This document shows positions 29,926 through 37,556 of a stretch of 47,572 nucleotides of DNA, piece after piece. The translations under genes and the position numbers were made by a program. The stretch is from a virus. The notes below the pieces were generated by a model, which saw only the letters and a list, made by a program, of their open reading frames with translations, searched no databases and was not told the origin of the DNA. Numbering within the stretch: the first letter of the stretch is position 1; the number at the start of each line of letters is the position of its first letter. The DNA lies in IMG/VR virus record IMGVR_UViG_3300025310_000004, positions 123,759-171,330 of that record, one strand, 5' to 3'.

Positions 29926-30270
29926 TTACGCGAGGCCGCAGGCTGCAGCGACGCTGGGGTACTTGATGTGCCACTCGCTGTAGAGCATCCAGCGAGCGGG
30001 CGGCAGGATCGATCCGTCTCCGGCTTGGAGGCCGAACCACTGCACCAACTGCAGGGGATCGTCCATGTCGTACCAACGGTGATGGCAGATGTCGTGCATC
30101 TGCACGGGGTCGATCCCGAAGTGCTCACGGACGTAGGCGAGCATCTCGCGTTCGGTGCCCTCCTCGACCCATCGGCGCAGGTCACCGTTGGACTGACGCA
30201 TCTGAGCGTCGCCAACCCAATAGGTGTGCTTGACGCTCTTGGGGATGATCGTCGTCTCAGTGTCAGACAC
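29926..30270 (-). CDS. Protein of unknown function
   Basis: 114 residues; GTG at 30270-30268 overlaps the upstream stop by eight bases (the in-frame ATG at 30324 would extend into that gene). Contains HDICHHRWYDMDDPLQLVQW, a His-rich patch, and ends with WHIKYPSVAAACGLA. The His/Asp cluster could be a metal site, but no family is recognised. Confidence 0.5.
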   Translation of the reverse strand: MSDTETTIIPKSVKHTYWVGDAQMRQSNGDLRRWVEEGTEREMLAYVREHFGIDPVQMHDICHHRWYDMDDPLQLVQWFGLQAGDGSILPPARWMLYSEWHIKYPSVAAACGLA

Positions 30271-30568
30271 CGGCCACCTCCTGCATCTGGCCCACGATCT
30301 TGCGAGCAAGCGCACGGGCATCACCCTCGGCCCCGAAGAAGCCGATGCGGTGGATCACGTTGGTGCGGGAGTCCTTGACGCTCACTCCCCAGGTCAGTTG
30401 ATCGAGGAAGGCGTGATGGGTGAGCAGGTAGGGAGGCCACGGCTCGACTACCTTGAGTTCGCCGACGCGGCTGGCGCAGATGGCCAAGCCGTCGCCGAGG
30501 GCAACCCAGATGTTGCGGGCGTAGTAGGCGTGGGCGATGTCCTCGTGGTCGCAGTAGTGAGTCACCAC
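30263..30568 (-). CDS. Protein of unknown function
   Basis: 101 residues, GTG start at 30568-30566 (or 30565, the GTGA overlap). Starts with HYCDHEDIAHAYYARNIWVA, a His/Cys/Asp-rich run, then a mixed fold with a GAEGDARALARKIVGQ helix. No family. Confidence 0.5.
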   Translation of the reverse strand: MVTHYCDHEDIAHAYYARNIWVALGDGLAICASRVGELKVVEPWPPYLLTHHAFLDQLTWGVSVKDSRTNVIHRIGFFGAEGDARALARKIVGQMQEVAGV

Positions 30569-30996
30569 GCCTCCTCATCGAGAACGGCCCACGAGGCGCA
30601 ACCAACGTCGTGGCCAGCCGGGGCCTTGCAGGTGCAGGCTTCCCAGGCCGCCGCCTCTCGGGTCTTGCGATCGGACTCGCGACGCTTGAGGGAGTCCAAC
30701 TCGCGTCGAGCCGCACCATCGCGGTGGGCAACATGGCCGAGCGCCTCGGCGCGCATCCGCTCCACGGCATCGGCGAGGAACATCTTGCGACGGTTCGACA
30801 GCGACTTGAGGTCGAGAGCCTGAGCCTCGATCACGCGGGCGTTGTAGGCCAGCGACTCACGCAGACGCTCGATCTCTCGGGCCGCCACGCGCATGAGTTC
30901 TGCATCGCCAAGGAGGAGAACATCGTCGCCGTCCAAGACATCGATGGCATTGGCGTGTTCAAGGAGTCGCTCGGGGAGGTTGGCGAAGTCGATCAT
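30562..30996 (-). CDS. Helical protein of unknown function
   Basis: 144 residues from ATG 30996-30994 (MIDFANLP) overlapping the upstream stop. A long helical stretch (EIERLRESLAYNARVIEAQ, LSNRRKMFLADAVERMRAEA) suggests coiled coil. C-terminal CTCKAPAGHDVGCASW carries three Cys that may bind metal. Confidence 0.55.
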   Translation of the reverse strand: MIDFANLPERLLEHANAIDVLDGDDVLLLGDAELMRVAAREIERLRESLAYNARVIEAQALDLKSLSNRRKMFLADAVERMRAEALGHVAHRDGAARRELDSLKRRESDRKTREAAAWEACTCKAPAGHDVGCASWAVLDEEAW

Positions 30997-31223
30997 CACC
31001 GGCTCCCGTTCATGCAGGCCGGGTCGTCGGGGACCGTGTAGCGCTGGTAGTTGTCGGAGTAGGCGTCGTACTCGCGGTAGATGCCCGTGGTGCCCTTGCA
31101 CTCGATCAGGCCCGTACCGGGAATCTTGCCGCCACTGAGCACGAAGATCGCGATGATGACGATGATCACCACGATGATGCCGATGCCTCCGATGTCGGTC
31201 GTTCTGCTGCGATGAAGTCTCAT
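30996..31223 (-). CDS. Single-pass membrane protein
   Basis: 75 residues from ATG 31223-31221, with an ACGAAAGGAG cassette. Basic N-terminus (MRLHRSRTTD), one membrane helix (GIIVVIIVIIAIFVLSGG), then a polar domain with YREYDAYSDNYQRYTV and two Cys (IECKGTT, PACMNGSR). A topology with the N-terminus inside and a small outside domain is likely. Function unknown. Confidence 0.55.
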   Translation of the reverse strand: MRLHRSRTTDIGGIGIIVVIIVIIAIFVLSGGKIPGTGLIECKGTTGIYREYDAYSDNYQRYTVPDDPACMNGSR

Positions 31224-31250
31224 GGTTGGCTCCTTTCGTCGGGGACCCAC

Positions 31251-31272
31251 ACCATAGCATGTCGGTGTGACA
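31251..31272 (-). promoter_or_regulatory. Leftward box promoter for 30996
   Basis: On the minus strand TGTCACAC (31272-31265) and TATGGT (31256-31251) with TGC before it, spacing 16. Expected +1 is 31244, about 21 nt before the ATG, with the SD cassette in between. Confidence 0.7.
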
Positions 31273-31280
31273 CCCTATGG

Positions 31281-31556
31281 TCAGAAGCCCCCCTGAGGGG
31301 GGAATGGGCCGTAGCCACCAGCAACGAGGTCATCGTGGAAAGCCGCCATCTCGTTCGAGAGGGACTGCTGCAGCCACTCGTAGTGCAACTGCGTCAGACG
31401 CTCGCAGTGACGAGCACACAGGTAGAGGTACTGCGCGGCCCGGCAGGTCACACACATCAGGCTGGGGTTGGAGTGGAAGTGGCAGCGAAGGCCCTTCTCG
31501 CACATGGCGTGGAGGTCTTGGATGAGGTCGGCGTAGGGACCCTCGTCGTCACTCAC
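31281..31556 (-). CDS. Small Cys/His-rich protein
   Basis: 91 residues, GTG at 31556-31554 in a GTGA overlap. The middle has MCEKGLRCHFH, MCVTCRAAQYLYLCARHC, five Cys and several His, a likely zinc module. The C-terminus is helical. Function unknown. Confidence 0.55.
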   Translation of the reverse strand: MSDDEGPYADLIQDLHAMCEKGLRCHFHSNPSLMCVTCRAAQYLYLCARHCERLTQLHYEWLQQSLSNEMAAFHDDLVAGGYGPFPPQGGF

Positions 31557-31840
31557 AGCGACACCTCGCGCCGCTGCCCATCAGTGGCGATGTAGGTGAT
31601 TGACACCATCTCGTCGGGCCGGAACACGTCGATGGTCTGCTCGATGCGCCATCCATCCTCCACGTCAACGAAGTCCACGAGCCGCCAGACGGGAGTGTCC
31701 TCGCTGGGGCGCAAGAGCATGTGGCCGGTGATCAGCCGTGGCTCCTGCGTGGAGGTCCTCACCTCCCAGGTGTGCCGCGGGATGTCCTCGATGGCAACAG
31801 GGGCCACATGGGCCTCGTTGTAGTCGTGGGCATTACTCAC
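31553..31840 (-). CDS. Protein of unknown function
   Basis: 95 residues, GTG at 31840-31838 overlapping the upstream stop. Beta-rich with PRHTWEVRTSTQEPRLITG and WRIEQTIDVFRPDEMVSITY. No family. Co-transcribed with the upstream Zn gene from the divergent promoter at 32011. Confidence 0.5.
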   Translation of the reverse strand: MSNAHDYNEAHVAPVAIEDIPRHTWEVRTSTQEPRLITGHMLLRPSEDTPVWRLVDFVDVEDGWRIEQTIDVFRPDEMVSITYIATDGQRREVSL

Positions 31841-32003
31841 CGTCGTACCCCCGGTAGATCAACTGCATGGCGCAGGTGGTGCCGCTGCCGACGTGGCAGG
31901 CCCAGCCGATCCCCACCTTGGTCATCTGGTGCTCGGGGCGCTCGGTTCCACACCGGACGCAGGTGTGCGTGGCCGCCGATGCGGCCGTCATCGTGTCGTT
32001 CAT
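31833..32003 (-). CDS. Small zinc-ribbon protein (near-leaderless)
   Basis: 56 residues from ATG 32003-32001, one base from the predicted +1. TCVRCGTERPEHQMTKVGIG followed by WACHVGSGTTCAM gives three or four Cys/His ligands for one zinc. The last gene before the divergent region; transcription from 32011 gives a nearly leaderless mRNA. Confidence 0.5.
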   Translation of the reverse strand: MNDTMTAASAATHTCVRCGTERPEHQMTKVGIGWACHVGSGTTCAMQLIYRGYDGE

Positions 32004-32010
32004 GGTGGAC

Positions 32011-32032
32011 ACCATACCTCTTGCCTGCGACA
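32011..32032 (-). promoter_or_regulatory. Leftward half of the divergent promoter pair
   Basis: On the minus strand TGTCGCAG (32032-32025) and TATGGT (32016-32011) spacing 16. Expected +1 is 32004. Confidence 0.65.
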
Positions 32033-32047
32033 TCGGCCGATGTCGCA
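32026..32047. promoter_or_regulatory. Perfect 22-bp palindrome shared by two divergent box promoters
   Basis: The plus strand reads TGCGACATCGG then CCGATGTCGCA, an exact inverted repeat. Each arm contains a TGTCGCA box pointing in opposite directions. A dimeric protein bound here could regulate the leftward and rightward early arrays together. Confidence 0.7.
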
Positions 32048-32062
32048 CCCGCCTGCTAGTGT
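32041..32062 (+). promoter_or_regulatory. Rightward half of the divergent promoter pair
   Basis: TGTCGCAC at 32041-32048 and TAGTGT at 32057-32062 with TGC before it, spacing 16. Expected +1 is 32069, with ACGAAAGGAG before the ATG at 32097. Confidence 0.7.
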
Positions 32063-32096
32063 TGCTCACGTTCGACACCAACGAAAGGAGAACATC

Positions 32097-32375
32097 ATGG
32101 ACCACCAGGAAGTGACAGACCGACTCATCGACCACATGATCACGCGACAGGAGGAGCGTCGCCGGGCCATCGCCAACGGGCTACGCCGCCTGGCTGACGA
32201 CGTGGATGCGGCCGACCCCCGCAAGGACCTCCGCACCCTGCGCGTCAACTACGGCGCTCAGGCCAAGGACATCCTCCACATCGTGTTCTGGGGGATCGCC
32301 AACCTCAACATCGACGGGTTCGTTGGTGAGGCGGCCGAACTCGATGTCCTGGTCGCCCAGGAGGACAACTCGTGA
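32097..32375 (+). CDS. Small helical protein of unknown function
   Basis: 92 residues from ATG 32097, ACGAAAGGAG seven nt upstream; the longer frame from 31893 is rejected because it crosses the promoter. Charged helices (EVTDRLIDHMITRQEERRRA, RKDLRTLRVNYGAQAKDIL) suggest a helical bundle. Opens the rightward array. GTGA overlap with the next gene. Confidence 0.6.
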   Translation: MDHQEVTDRLIDHMITRQEERRRAIANGLRRLADDVDAADPRKDLRTLRVNYGAQAKDILHIVFWGIANLNIDGFVGEAAELDVLVAQEDNS

Positions 32376-32962
32376 GCGTCCCGCCCCCCAACGCGATCCA
32401 CTGCTTCGAGTGCTTCGAGATCACCATGGTGGATCACCCCACCTTCGACACTGAGTGCCCCGTCTGCCGGGACTACGGCCGCGAGGACGTGTGGTGCCAT
32501 GAGGTCGTTACGGTGTTGCCGTGCCCCAACGGCGAGGACGGCTGCGAGAGCGACTTCTGCAACCACCGCGGCCTCCACACGATCAACGAGGACGAGGCCG
32601 AGGAGGCCATCGAGGGCCTCGACTACGGGATGCCCGTCTCGCTGCCCCCGGCGTGCGCCAAGCCGTGCAAGGAATGCCCCTGGCGACGCGAGTCCGCTGG
32701 TGGTTGGTTGGGTCCATGGACCGCCGAGGAGTGGGTTGCCCTGGCCAACAGTGACGAGGCCATCGCCTGCCACACCACCATCGAGATCGATGGCGTCTGG
32801 ACGGCGCGCACCAAGCAGTGCGCTGGCGCTGCGTCGTACCGCAAGGCCACCGGCAAGGTGCCCCGTGACCGTCAGGTCGCCTGCGGCCCCGTGCAGGACA
32901 ACTGCTTCACCAACCGAGTCGAGTTCCTCGACCATCACACCAGGATCGGAGCATCCCGATGA
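32372..32962 (+). CDS. Cys-rich protein, CxxCPxR phage family-like
   Basis: 196 residues, GTG in a GTGA overlap. N-terminal zinc-ribbon-like part (CFECFEIT, ECPVCRDYG). The C-terminal domain has PCKECPWRRESAGGW, then ACHTT and QCAGAASYR, which matches my recollection of a small phage domain (DUF6283-like) with CxxCPxR. That domain is unassigned in function. The middle is acidic and helical. An assignment beyond a metal-binding protein is not possible. Confidence 0.55.
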   Translation: MSVPPPNAIHCFECFEITMVDHPTFDTECPVCRDYGREDVWCHEVVTVLPCPNGEDGCESDFCNHRGLHTINEDEAEEAIEGLDYGMPVSLPPACAKPCKECPWRRESAGGWLGPWTAEEWVALANSDEAIACHTTIEIDGVWTARTKQCAGAASYRKATGKVPRDRQVACGPVQDNCFTNRVEFLDHHTRIGASR

Positions 32963-33144
32963 GCAAGACCTACGAGGCCACCATCACCGAGACGCGCGAG
33001 GTGGTGTTCACCTTCACCGATGACGACATCGAGGGTGACGACACCCCTGAGGTTGCCGCCGGGGAGTTGGCGTTCATGCAACCCGATAGCGCCTGGGATG
33101 AGGTGGACTTCGACGTGACGGTCCGCGAGGTTCCGCCGTCATGA
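32959..33144 (+). CDS. Small acidic protein of unknown function
   Basis: 61 residues, ATGA overlap. Beta-rich N-terminus (KTYEATITETREVVFTF), then a highly acidic loop (TDDDIEGDDTPEV) and WDEVDFDVTV. No family. Its stop overlaps the start of the next gene. Confidence 0.5.
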   Translation: MSKTYEATITETREVVFTFTDDDIEGDDTPEVAAGELAFMQPDSAWDEVDFDVTVREVPPS

Positions 33145-33317
33145 AGTTCGTGATCCGCCACGCTGGCTTCTTCTACTCCGGCTTGATCTACGCCGGGGTG
33201 TGGGTGCTGCTCCCAGACGTTCACTACATCCGTCGTGGGATCGGGTCCATCCTCATCGCCCTCGGTGTGCTCATCGCCGTGGCTGGCTGGGAGGCCGATC
33301 GTGGCCGCCGCCACTGA
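33141..33317 (+). CDS. 58-residue two-helix membrane protein
   Basis: Short gene from ATG 33141 to TGA 33317, overlapping the previous stop by four bases. Two hydrophobic segments (FFYSGLIYAGVWVLLP and GIGSILIALGVLIAVAG) separated by a HYIRRG turn and a basic tail: a probable two-pass membrane peptide. It may be too short for many gene finders; the overlap with both neighbours supports it. Confidence 0.5.
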   Translation: MKFVIRHAGFFYSGLIYAGVWVLLPDVHYIRRGIGSILIALGVLIAVAGWEADRGRRH

Positions 33318-33813
33318 GCGCCGCGTCCAGGTCATCTTCGGCCCCGAACCAGACGATGAGCGCGATGGTCCCGTCATCCCACCATGGGTCGCGGCTTCCG
33401 CCGACTGCTCCGGCAACTACGGGCGTCGTGACACCATGTGGTGGGAGGTGGAGGACACCGAGCGTCGCACCGTCCCCGACGTGGATGGGGTGCGAGAGTC
33501 ATTCCCCAACTCGGTGACCGTCGAGACACCCGTGCGAGACAACGACCGGGACATCGCTCTCGACTTCATCGCCATCTCTCTCGCCCAGCATCTCCACGAG
33601 TTGCTCGAATGGGTGCAGGTGGACGGCAAGCGCATCGCCCTACCTCACCCCGAGAACAGCATGGTCACCGACCTGATCCCCGATCGTGACGCCAACGGCA
33701 AGATCGATGCCTGGGGCTATTGGGATTGGTCGATCACCAAGATGCGGTCAGTGGTCAATGCTTACTGCCGCCGCTACCCGCCGTCCAAGGAGGACACGCT
33801 TCATGACCGCTGA
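33301..33813 (+). CDS. Protein of unknown function
   Basis: 170 residues from GTG 33301 (overlapping the previous gene by 17 bases). Begins AAATERRVQVIFGPEPDDER, contains HPENSMVTDLIPDRDANGK with many acidic residues and aromatic WWEVEDTERR. C-terminus helical (SVVNAYCRRYPPSKED). No recognised fold. Confidence 0.5.
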   Translation: MAAATERRVQVIFGPEPDDERDGPVIPPWVAASADCSGNYGRRDTMWWEVEDTERRTVPDVDGVRESFPNSVTVETPVRDNDRDIALDFIAISLAQHLHELLEWVQVDGKRIALPHPENSMVTDLIPDRDANGKIDAWGYWDWSITKMRSVVNAYCRRYPPSKEDTLHDR

Positions 33814-34141
33814 ATGGGGAGTCCCGACACCATCGGGCCACGTCTACCGCGTCCCGACCACCTACGCCGACGCCCGCGAGCGAGTCAACGACTTCGCCCA
33901 GGGTGAGATCGAGTCATGGGACGACGCCGAGCGCTGTCCTGAGCCGACCTGGGAGATCGTCGGCCGCCTGCTCGATGAGATCGAGCGCCAGCGCATTGTG
34001 GTTGCCACCGTGCGTTCGGAGTGGGCTGAGGCGGGAGTTCGCTGCACCGACATCGACAGAGGGATGGATCGTTGGTACGCCGGAGGGATCGATGCTCTGG
34101 CCGACGTTGCCAAGCGGTTCGAGGAGTCTGACTGTGGCTAG
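33803..34141 (+). CDS. Protein of unknown function
   Basis: 112 residues from ATG 33803 (overlap of 11 bases). Helical core (ADARERVNDFAQGEIESW, EIVGRLLDEIERQRIVVA). The C-terminus overlaps the next start (GTG at 34134). No family. Confidence 0.5.
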   Translation: MTAEWGVPTPSGHVYRVPTTYADARERVNDFAQGEIESWDDAERCPEPTWEIVGRLLDEIERQRIVVATVRSEWAEAGVRCTDIDRGMDRWYAGGIDALADVAKRFEESDCG

Positions 34142-34421
34142 CCCACACATCTCCATCTGGTCGTTCTACGACGCCCCCGAGGAGTACCGGGCGCTCTCGC
34201 GCCATGGAGGCGACGAGGACTTCGTGACCCACATCCCCGCCGAGTTGGTCGAGGGCTATCGCGAGTGGACCGACGAGTATTACGGCACGCCTGAGTGCGA
34301 GTTGTCGCTCAAGGTCGGCCTGTACCGCCTTGAGGACCTGATCTATCGCCTCGGGGTGTGCGACACCTCCTACCACCGCTTGTCCAACGGGGACTTCATC
34401 GCGATCGGAGCGCACGCGTGA
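34134..34421 (+). CDS. Protein of unknown function
   Basis: 95 residues, GTG start overlapping the upstream TAG. Mixed fold with SIWSFYDAPEEYRALSRHGG and CELSLKVGLYRLEDLIY. Possibly a compact beta domain; no family. GTGA overlap with the next gene. Confidence 0.5.
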   Translation: MASPHISIWSFYDAPEEYRALSRHGGDEDFVTHIPAELVEGYREWTDEYYGTPECELSLKVGLYRLEDLIYRLGVCDTSYHRLSNGDFIAIGAHA

Positions 34422-34687
34422 GCGACATCATCTTCACCACCTACAGCGACGACTGCGCCTCGATCAAGGGCCGCAACAACGTCGATGAGTCGGCCCTGTG
34501 GGGCCATTGGTGGCCGCTGGTCGTGGACGGCAAGCAGGTCGGCTCAGTGATGGTGGACTACGGCGACGGCTGGGAGTTCCATCTGCGCCCGCTCAAGGGC
34601 ACCACGATCGACGTGATCGATGACCCGGCCCTGCTCCCCGAGGACGTTCGGTCGGCGTGGTGGGAGGACGACGACGCCGAGGAGTGA
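34418..34687 (+). CDS. Protein of unknown function
   Basis: 89 residues, GTG in a GTGA overlap. Beta-rich with IIFTTYSDDCASIKG, HWWPLVVDGKQVGSVMV and DGWEFHLRPLKG; acidic C-terminus. The next box promoter follows immediately. No family. Confidence 0.5.
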   Translation: MSDIIFTTYSDDCASIKGRNNVDESALWGHWWPLVVDGKQVGSVMVDYGDGWEFHLRPLKGTTIDVIDDPALLPEDVRSAWWEDDDAEE

Positions 34688-34709
34688 TGTCGCACCCATG
34701 TGTTATGGT
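34688..34709 (+). promoter_or_regulatory. Box promoter for the 34733 array
   Basis: TGTCGCAC at 34688-34695 and TATGGT at 34704-34709 with TGT before it, spacing 16. Expected +1 is 34716; an ACGAAAGGAGG cassette precedes the ATG at 34733. Confidence 0.75.
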
Positions 34710-34732
34710 CCTGGCGACGAAAGGAGGCGACC

Positions 34733-34957
34733 ATGAAGCGAGTTCTTGAACCACTCCCCCCCACCCCTGACTACAAGCAAGTCGGCTGGGTCTGCATGTA
34801 TCACGATCCGTCCTACGCGTGGGGTACGGGCCGCATGGCGTGCCACAACCCACTCGACTGCGATCTGGTGCCGGTGTGGGCGCTCAAGCGTGAGGTGGCC
34901 ATCGAGGTCATCAACGGACGGCAGGAGCATCCCCATGCCCAGCAAGAAGAAGTCTGA
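34733..34957 (+). CDS. Small Cys-containing protein
   Basis: 74 residues from ATG 34733, strong SD. WVCMYHDPSY and MACHNPLDCDL contain three Cys and two His, a possible zinc site. Followed by an overlapping gene in another frame. Function unknown. Confidence 0.5.
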   Translation: MKRVLEPLPPTPDYKQVGWVCMYHDPSYAWGTGRMACHNPLDCDLVPVWALKREVAIEVINGRQEHPHAQQEEV

Positions 34958-35213
34958 GCGCCTACACGCTCGCCGCCGAGCGAGAGAGCGCTACGGCATC
35001 GAGGTGGGCAACCACACGCGACGCAAGATCATCCAAGCCATCCAGGGTGGACGCTCCAAGGCGGTCCGCCGTACCTCAACCAACAAGACCGTTCACGACG
35101 TGACTCTCGATGACGGGTTCACCGTCAGGGTCGTCTACGACAAGGAGCGCAAGGAGATCGTGACCTTCTTGCCGCTTGAGAAAGGAGATCAACATGGGAC
35201 ACAGGACATGTAA
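34935..35213 (+). CDS. Basic protein of unknown function
   Basis: 92 residues from ATG 34935, overlapping the previous gene by 23 bases. Strongly basic N-terminus (PSKKKSERLHARRRARERYG) and a C-terminal beta segment (TVHDVTLDDGFTVRVVYDKE). Likely nucleic-acid binding by composition only. Overlaps the next start by 20 bases. Confidence 0.5.
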   Translation: MPSKKKSERLHARRRARERYGIEVGNHTRRKIIQAIQGGRSKAVRRTSTNKTVHDVTLDDGFTVRVVYDKERKEIVTFLPLEKGDQHGTQDM

Positions 35214-36075
35214 GCGGGTGCCGCTCGACTTCGATTGGCCGCTCAACAAGGTCTGGAAGGGCTACACCGAGCCGTGGGAGGAGACTGCGTTCCCTGAGTG
35301 CACCGCGTGTGGTGGCACCGGCAACGCCCTGCACGCCCGGCTGTTGAAGGATCGCTGGTACGGCCACACGAAGTTCGACCCGGCCGAAACCGGCTCCACC
35401 CCCTTCACCCCCGACACCCCCGAGGTGCGCGCCTTCGCCGAGCGCAACGTCAAGAACTCGCCATCGTTCTACGGACACGGCGAGGCCGCGATCGTTCGTG
35501 AGGCTCAGCGCCTCTGCGACCTGTGGAACGGTGCTTGGTCGCATCATCTCGACCAGGATGATGTCGATGCGCTGGTGCGCGCTGATCGCCTGCGCGACCT
35601 GACGCACCGCTTCGATCCCGACGCCTCCGGCCCAGACCGCTGGGTTTCCACCGGCCACTACCCCACCGCCGAGGAGGTCAACCGCTGGTCGCTCACCGGC
35701 TTCGGCCATGACTCGATCAACTGCTGGGTCGTAGTCGAGGCTGCGTGCGAGCGCGCTGGTGTCCCCTACGTCTGCGAGGTGTGTGGTGGCCACGGCAACA
35801 TCGCCACCGACGCCGAGCGCGAGGAGCGTGACAAGATCGAGGGCTACGAGCCGCCCGAGGGCGACGGATGGCAACTCTGGGAGACGACCTCCGAGGGTTC
35901 GCCCACCAGCCCCGTGTTCGCCACGGCCGAGGAACTCGCCGAGTGGTGTGCGGAGAACGCCACCTACTTCGCCGACCTCAAGATGTCCAAGGAGGAGTGG
36001 CTGCGCGGGTTCGTCAACGACACCACCGACGTGGACTCGCTGCTCGTCATCTCCGTACCCAGGAGCGAGCCGTGA
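35194..36075 (+). CDS. Conserved phage protein with two zinc-finger-like modules
   Basis: 293 residues, ATG 35194 with GAAAGGAG. Two CxxCxGxG modules (ECTACGGTGN and CEVCGGHGN, DnaJ-type) are about 160 residues apart. The C-terminus contains GDGWQLWETTSEGSPTSPVF, which I recall as highly conserved in many actinobacterial phage genomes, with no assigned function. Between the modules is a long region with DHDSIN and aromatic residues. The size and conservation suggest an important early protein, but the function is not known. Confidence 0.65.
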   Translation: MGHRTCKRVPLDFDWPLNKVWKGYTEPWEETAFPECTACGGTGNALHARLLKDRWYGHTKFDPAETGSTPFTPDTPEVRAFAERNVKNSPSFYGHGEAAIVREAQRLCDLWNGAWSHHLDQDDVDALVRADRLRDLTHRFDPDASGPDRWVSTGHYPTAEEVNRWSLTGFGHDSINCWVVVEAACERAGVPYVCEVCGGHGNIATDAEREERDKIEGYEPPEGDGWQLWETTSEGSPTSPVFATAEELAEWCAENATYFADLKMSKEEWLRGFVNDTTDVDSLLVISVPRSEP

Positions 36076-36491
36076 CCACCATCGATGCCTCCAACATCAA
36101 GGCCATGTGCTGGGTGCACAGCGACGGCCCTGCCGGGGTTGGCATCTATCAGGTCGATGAGCGCGGCTGTCCGCACAAGCCGATCATCCACGTCGAGATG
36201 ACCGCGACAGAGATGGCCGAGTTGGCCTTCGACCTGCTCAACGCCGCTCGCGACATCGACGCTGGTGCGGTCTACGGGGCACGCATGTCCCAGCCGTTGG
36301 CGCTGACGCCAGAGGATCAGGAAGTGATCCTTGAACTTCTCCGCAAGGCCGCATCCTCAAGCCTGACCTGCGACTACTGCGGGGACCGGACCGAGACGTG
36401 GGAGACACGCACCTACCTGGGTGACCATCTCAACGTCTGCCACGAGTGCGCCGTATGGATCGACGCCGAGAACGTTAAGGAGCCAGAATGA
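36072..36491 (+). CDS. Protein with C-terminal zinc ribbon
   Basis: 139 residues, GTG in a GTGA overlap. First ~90 residues form an alpha-beta domain (MCWVHSDGPAGVGIYQVDE, MAELAFDLLNAARDIDAG). C-terminal TCDYCGDRTE and NVCHECAVWID form a two-pair zinc ribbon. Function unknown. Confidence 0.55.
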   Translation: MTTIDASNIKAMCWVHSDGPAGVGIYQVDERGCPHKPIIHVEMTATEMAELAFDLLNAARDIDAGAVYGARMSQPLALTPEDQEVILELLRKAASSSLTCDYCGDRTETWETRTYLGDHLNVCHECAVWIDAENVKEPE

Positions 36492-37255
36492 ACGACGAAC
36501 ACACTGACGATGAGGTGGTTCCCCAGCCAGCCACCGACATGATTCGCGTCGCACTGTTCAGGCACATCGGTATGGCCATGGAATACCGGGGTCTGGATGA
36601 CGTGTCGAACTACATGGCTTGGACGGGCTGCCCGGAGAACGAAGCGGTCGATGCCATCCAGCGAGTCATGGACATGCCGCTTGACCCCGAGTGGGACATC
36701 GAGGCGCTCGCCGTGATTCTGGGCGAGTTGGGCTTCACGTTCACCGTCAGCAGCATCCTGCAGGAGCAGGTCCCACCCGACCCCGACACGGTAACCCCAC
36801 TCAGCGGGATCACCGTACAGGACCTCATCGACTCGCCGGACCCTGTTATTGGTTCGATGATGTCTGGGCTTTCGCCGCTCCACCTCGATCGCTTTGGTTA
36901 TGACGTGATGGAAGCATTCGAGGACGACGAGCAGACCTTGTTCATTCGCGATGTCGTCAGAATCGGCCTCCCGTTTATCCATGCCGTCTTGGACAACCCC
37001 TGGCCTCTTGGTGATCTCGATGGTCCGTTCAATCCCGACAATCCCGAGCGGGCACAGGACAGCGATGCGAGGAACTTCATGATCCGCGCCACCGTCACGA
37101 CCAACTTCTACGTCAGGATTCTTGAAGGGTTCCTCGCCTCGATGTGGGACACGATCGGCGAGTTGGGTGGAGACACCAGCAAGATCACGGCCTCGTTGGA
37201 GTACGTCGATGATTCGATCATCGAGGGAATCGTCCGCTCTATCAAGGGAGAATGA
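36488..37255 (+). CDS. Protein of unknown function, possible helix-turn-helix
   Basis: 255 residues, ATGA overlap. The N-terminal region (VSNYMAWTGCPENEAVDAI, DIEALAVILGELGFTFTVS) has a weak XRE-like HTH pattern; the rest is helical and acidic with a RATVTTNFYVRILEGFLAS segment. HTH is a low-confidence suggestion. It is one of the largest genes of the right arm. Confidence 0.5.
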   Translation: MNDEHTDDEVVPQPATDMIRVALFRHIGMAMEYRGLDDVSNYMAWTGCPENEAVDAIQRVMDMPLDPEWDIEALAVILGELGFTFTVSSILQEQVPPDPDTVTPLSGITVQDLIDSPDPVIGSMMSGLSPLHLDRFGYDVMEAFEDDEQTLFIRDVVRIGLPFIHAVLDNPWPLGDLDGPFNPDNPERAQDSDARNFMIRATVTTNFYVRILEGFLASMWDTIGELGGDTSKITASLEYVDDSIIEGIVRSIKGE

Positions 37256-37256
37256 G

Positions 37257-37556
37257 ATGAGCCACCGTGACCTGATCGTTGCCGACGATGATGGCAACCT
37301 CACCACCAACCGTGCCTACTACGGCACCACGACCTTCAACCCACCTCCCATCAAGGGGTGGGATACCCCTCCCGCACCTCCTCCGCCATGGGCGGATGGT
37401 TCGCTGCCGGACATGAACCTCTACACCGAGTTGGAGTTGTTCGTCGCTGGACGCCTCTCCACGATGGCCCCGTTCGCCAGGTACCACCCCGCCTGGGCAC
37501 TCCCGTTCGCTCGGGCCGCCCTTGAGGCGTGCGGTGATTGGGAGCCGTCGTCATGA
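37257..37556 (+). CDS. Protein of unknown function
   Basis: 99 residues from ATG 37257, a base after the upstream stop. Begins SHRDLIVADDDGNLTTNRAY, then a proline-rich linker (DTPPAPPPPWADG) and a helical end (RYHPAWALPFARAALEACG). No family recognised. Confidence 0.5.
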   Translation: MSHRDLIVADDDGNLTTNRAYYGTTTFNPPPIKGWDTPPAPPPPWADGSLPDMNLYTELELFVAGRLSTMAPFARYHPAWALPFARAALEACGDWEPSS

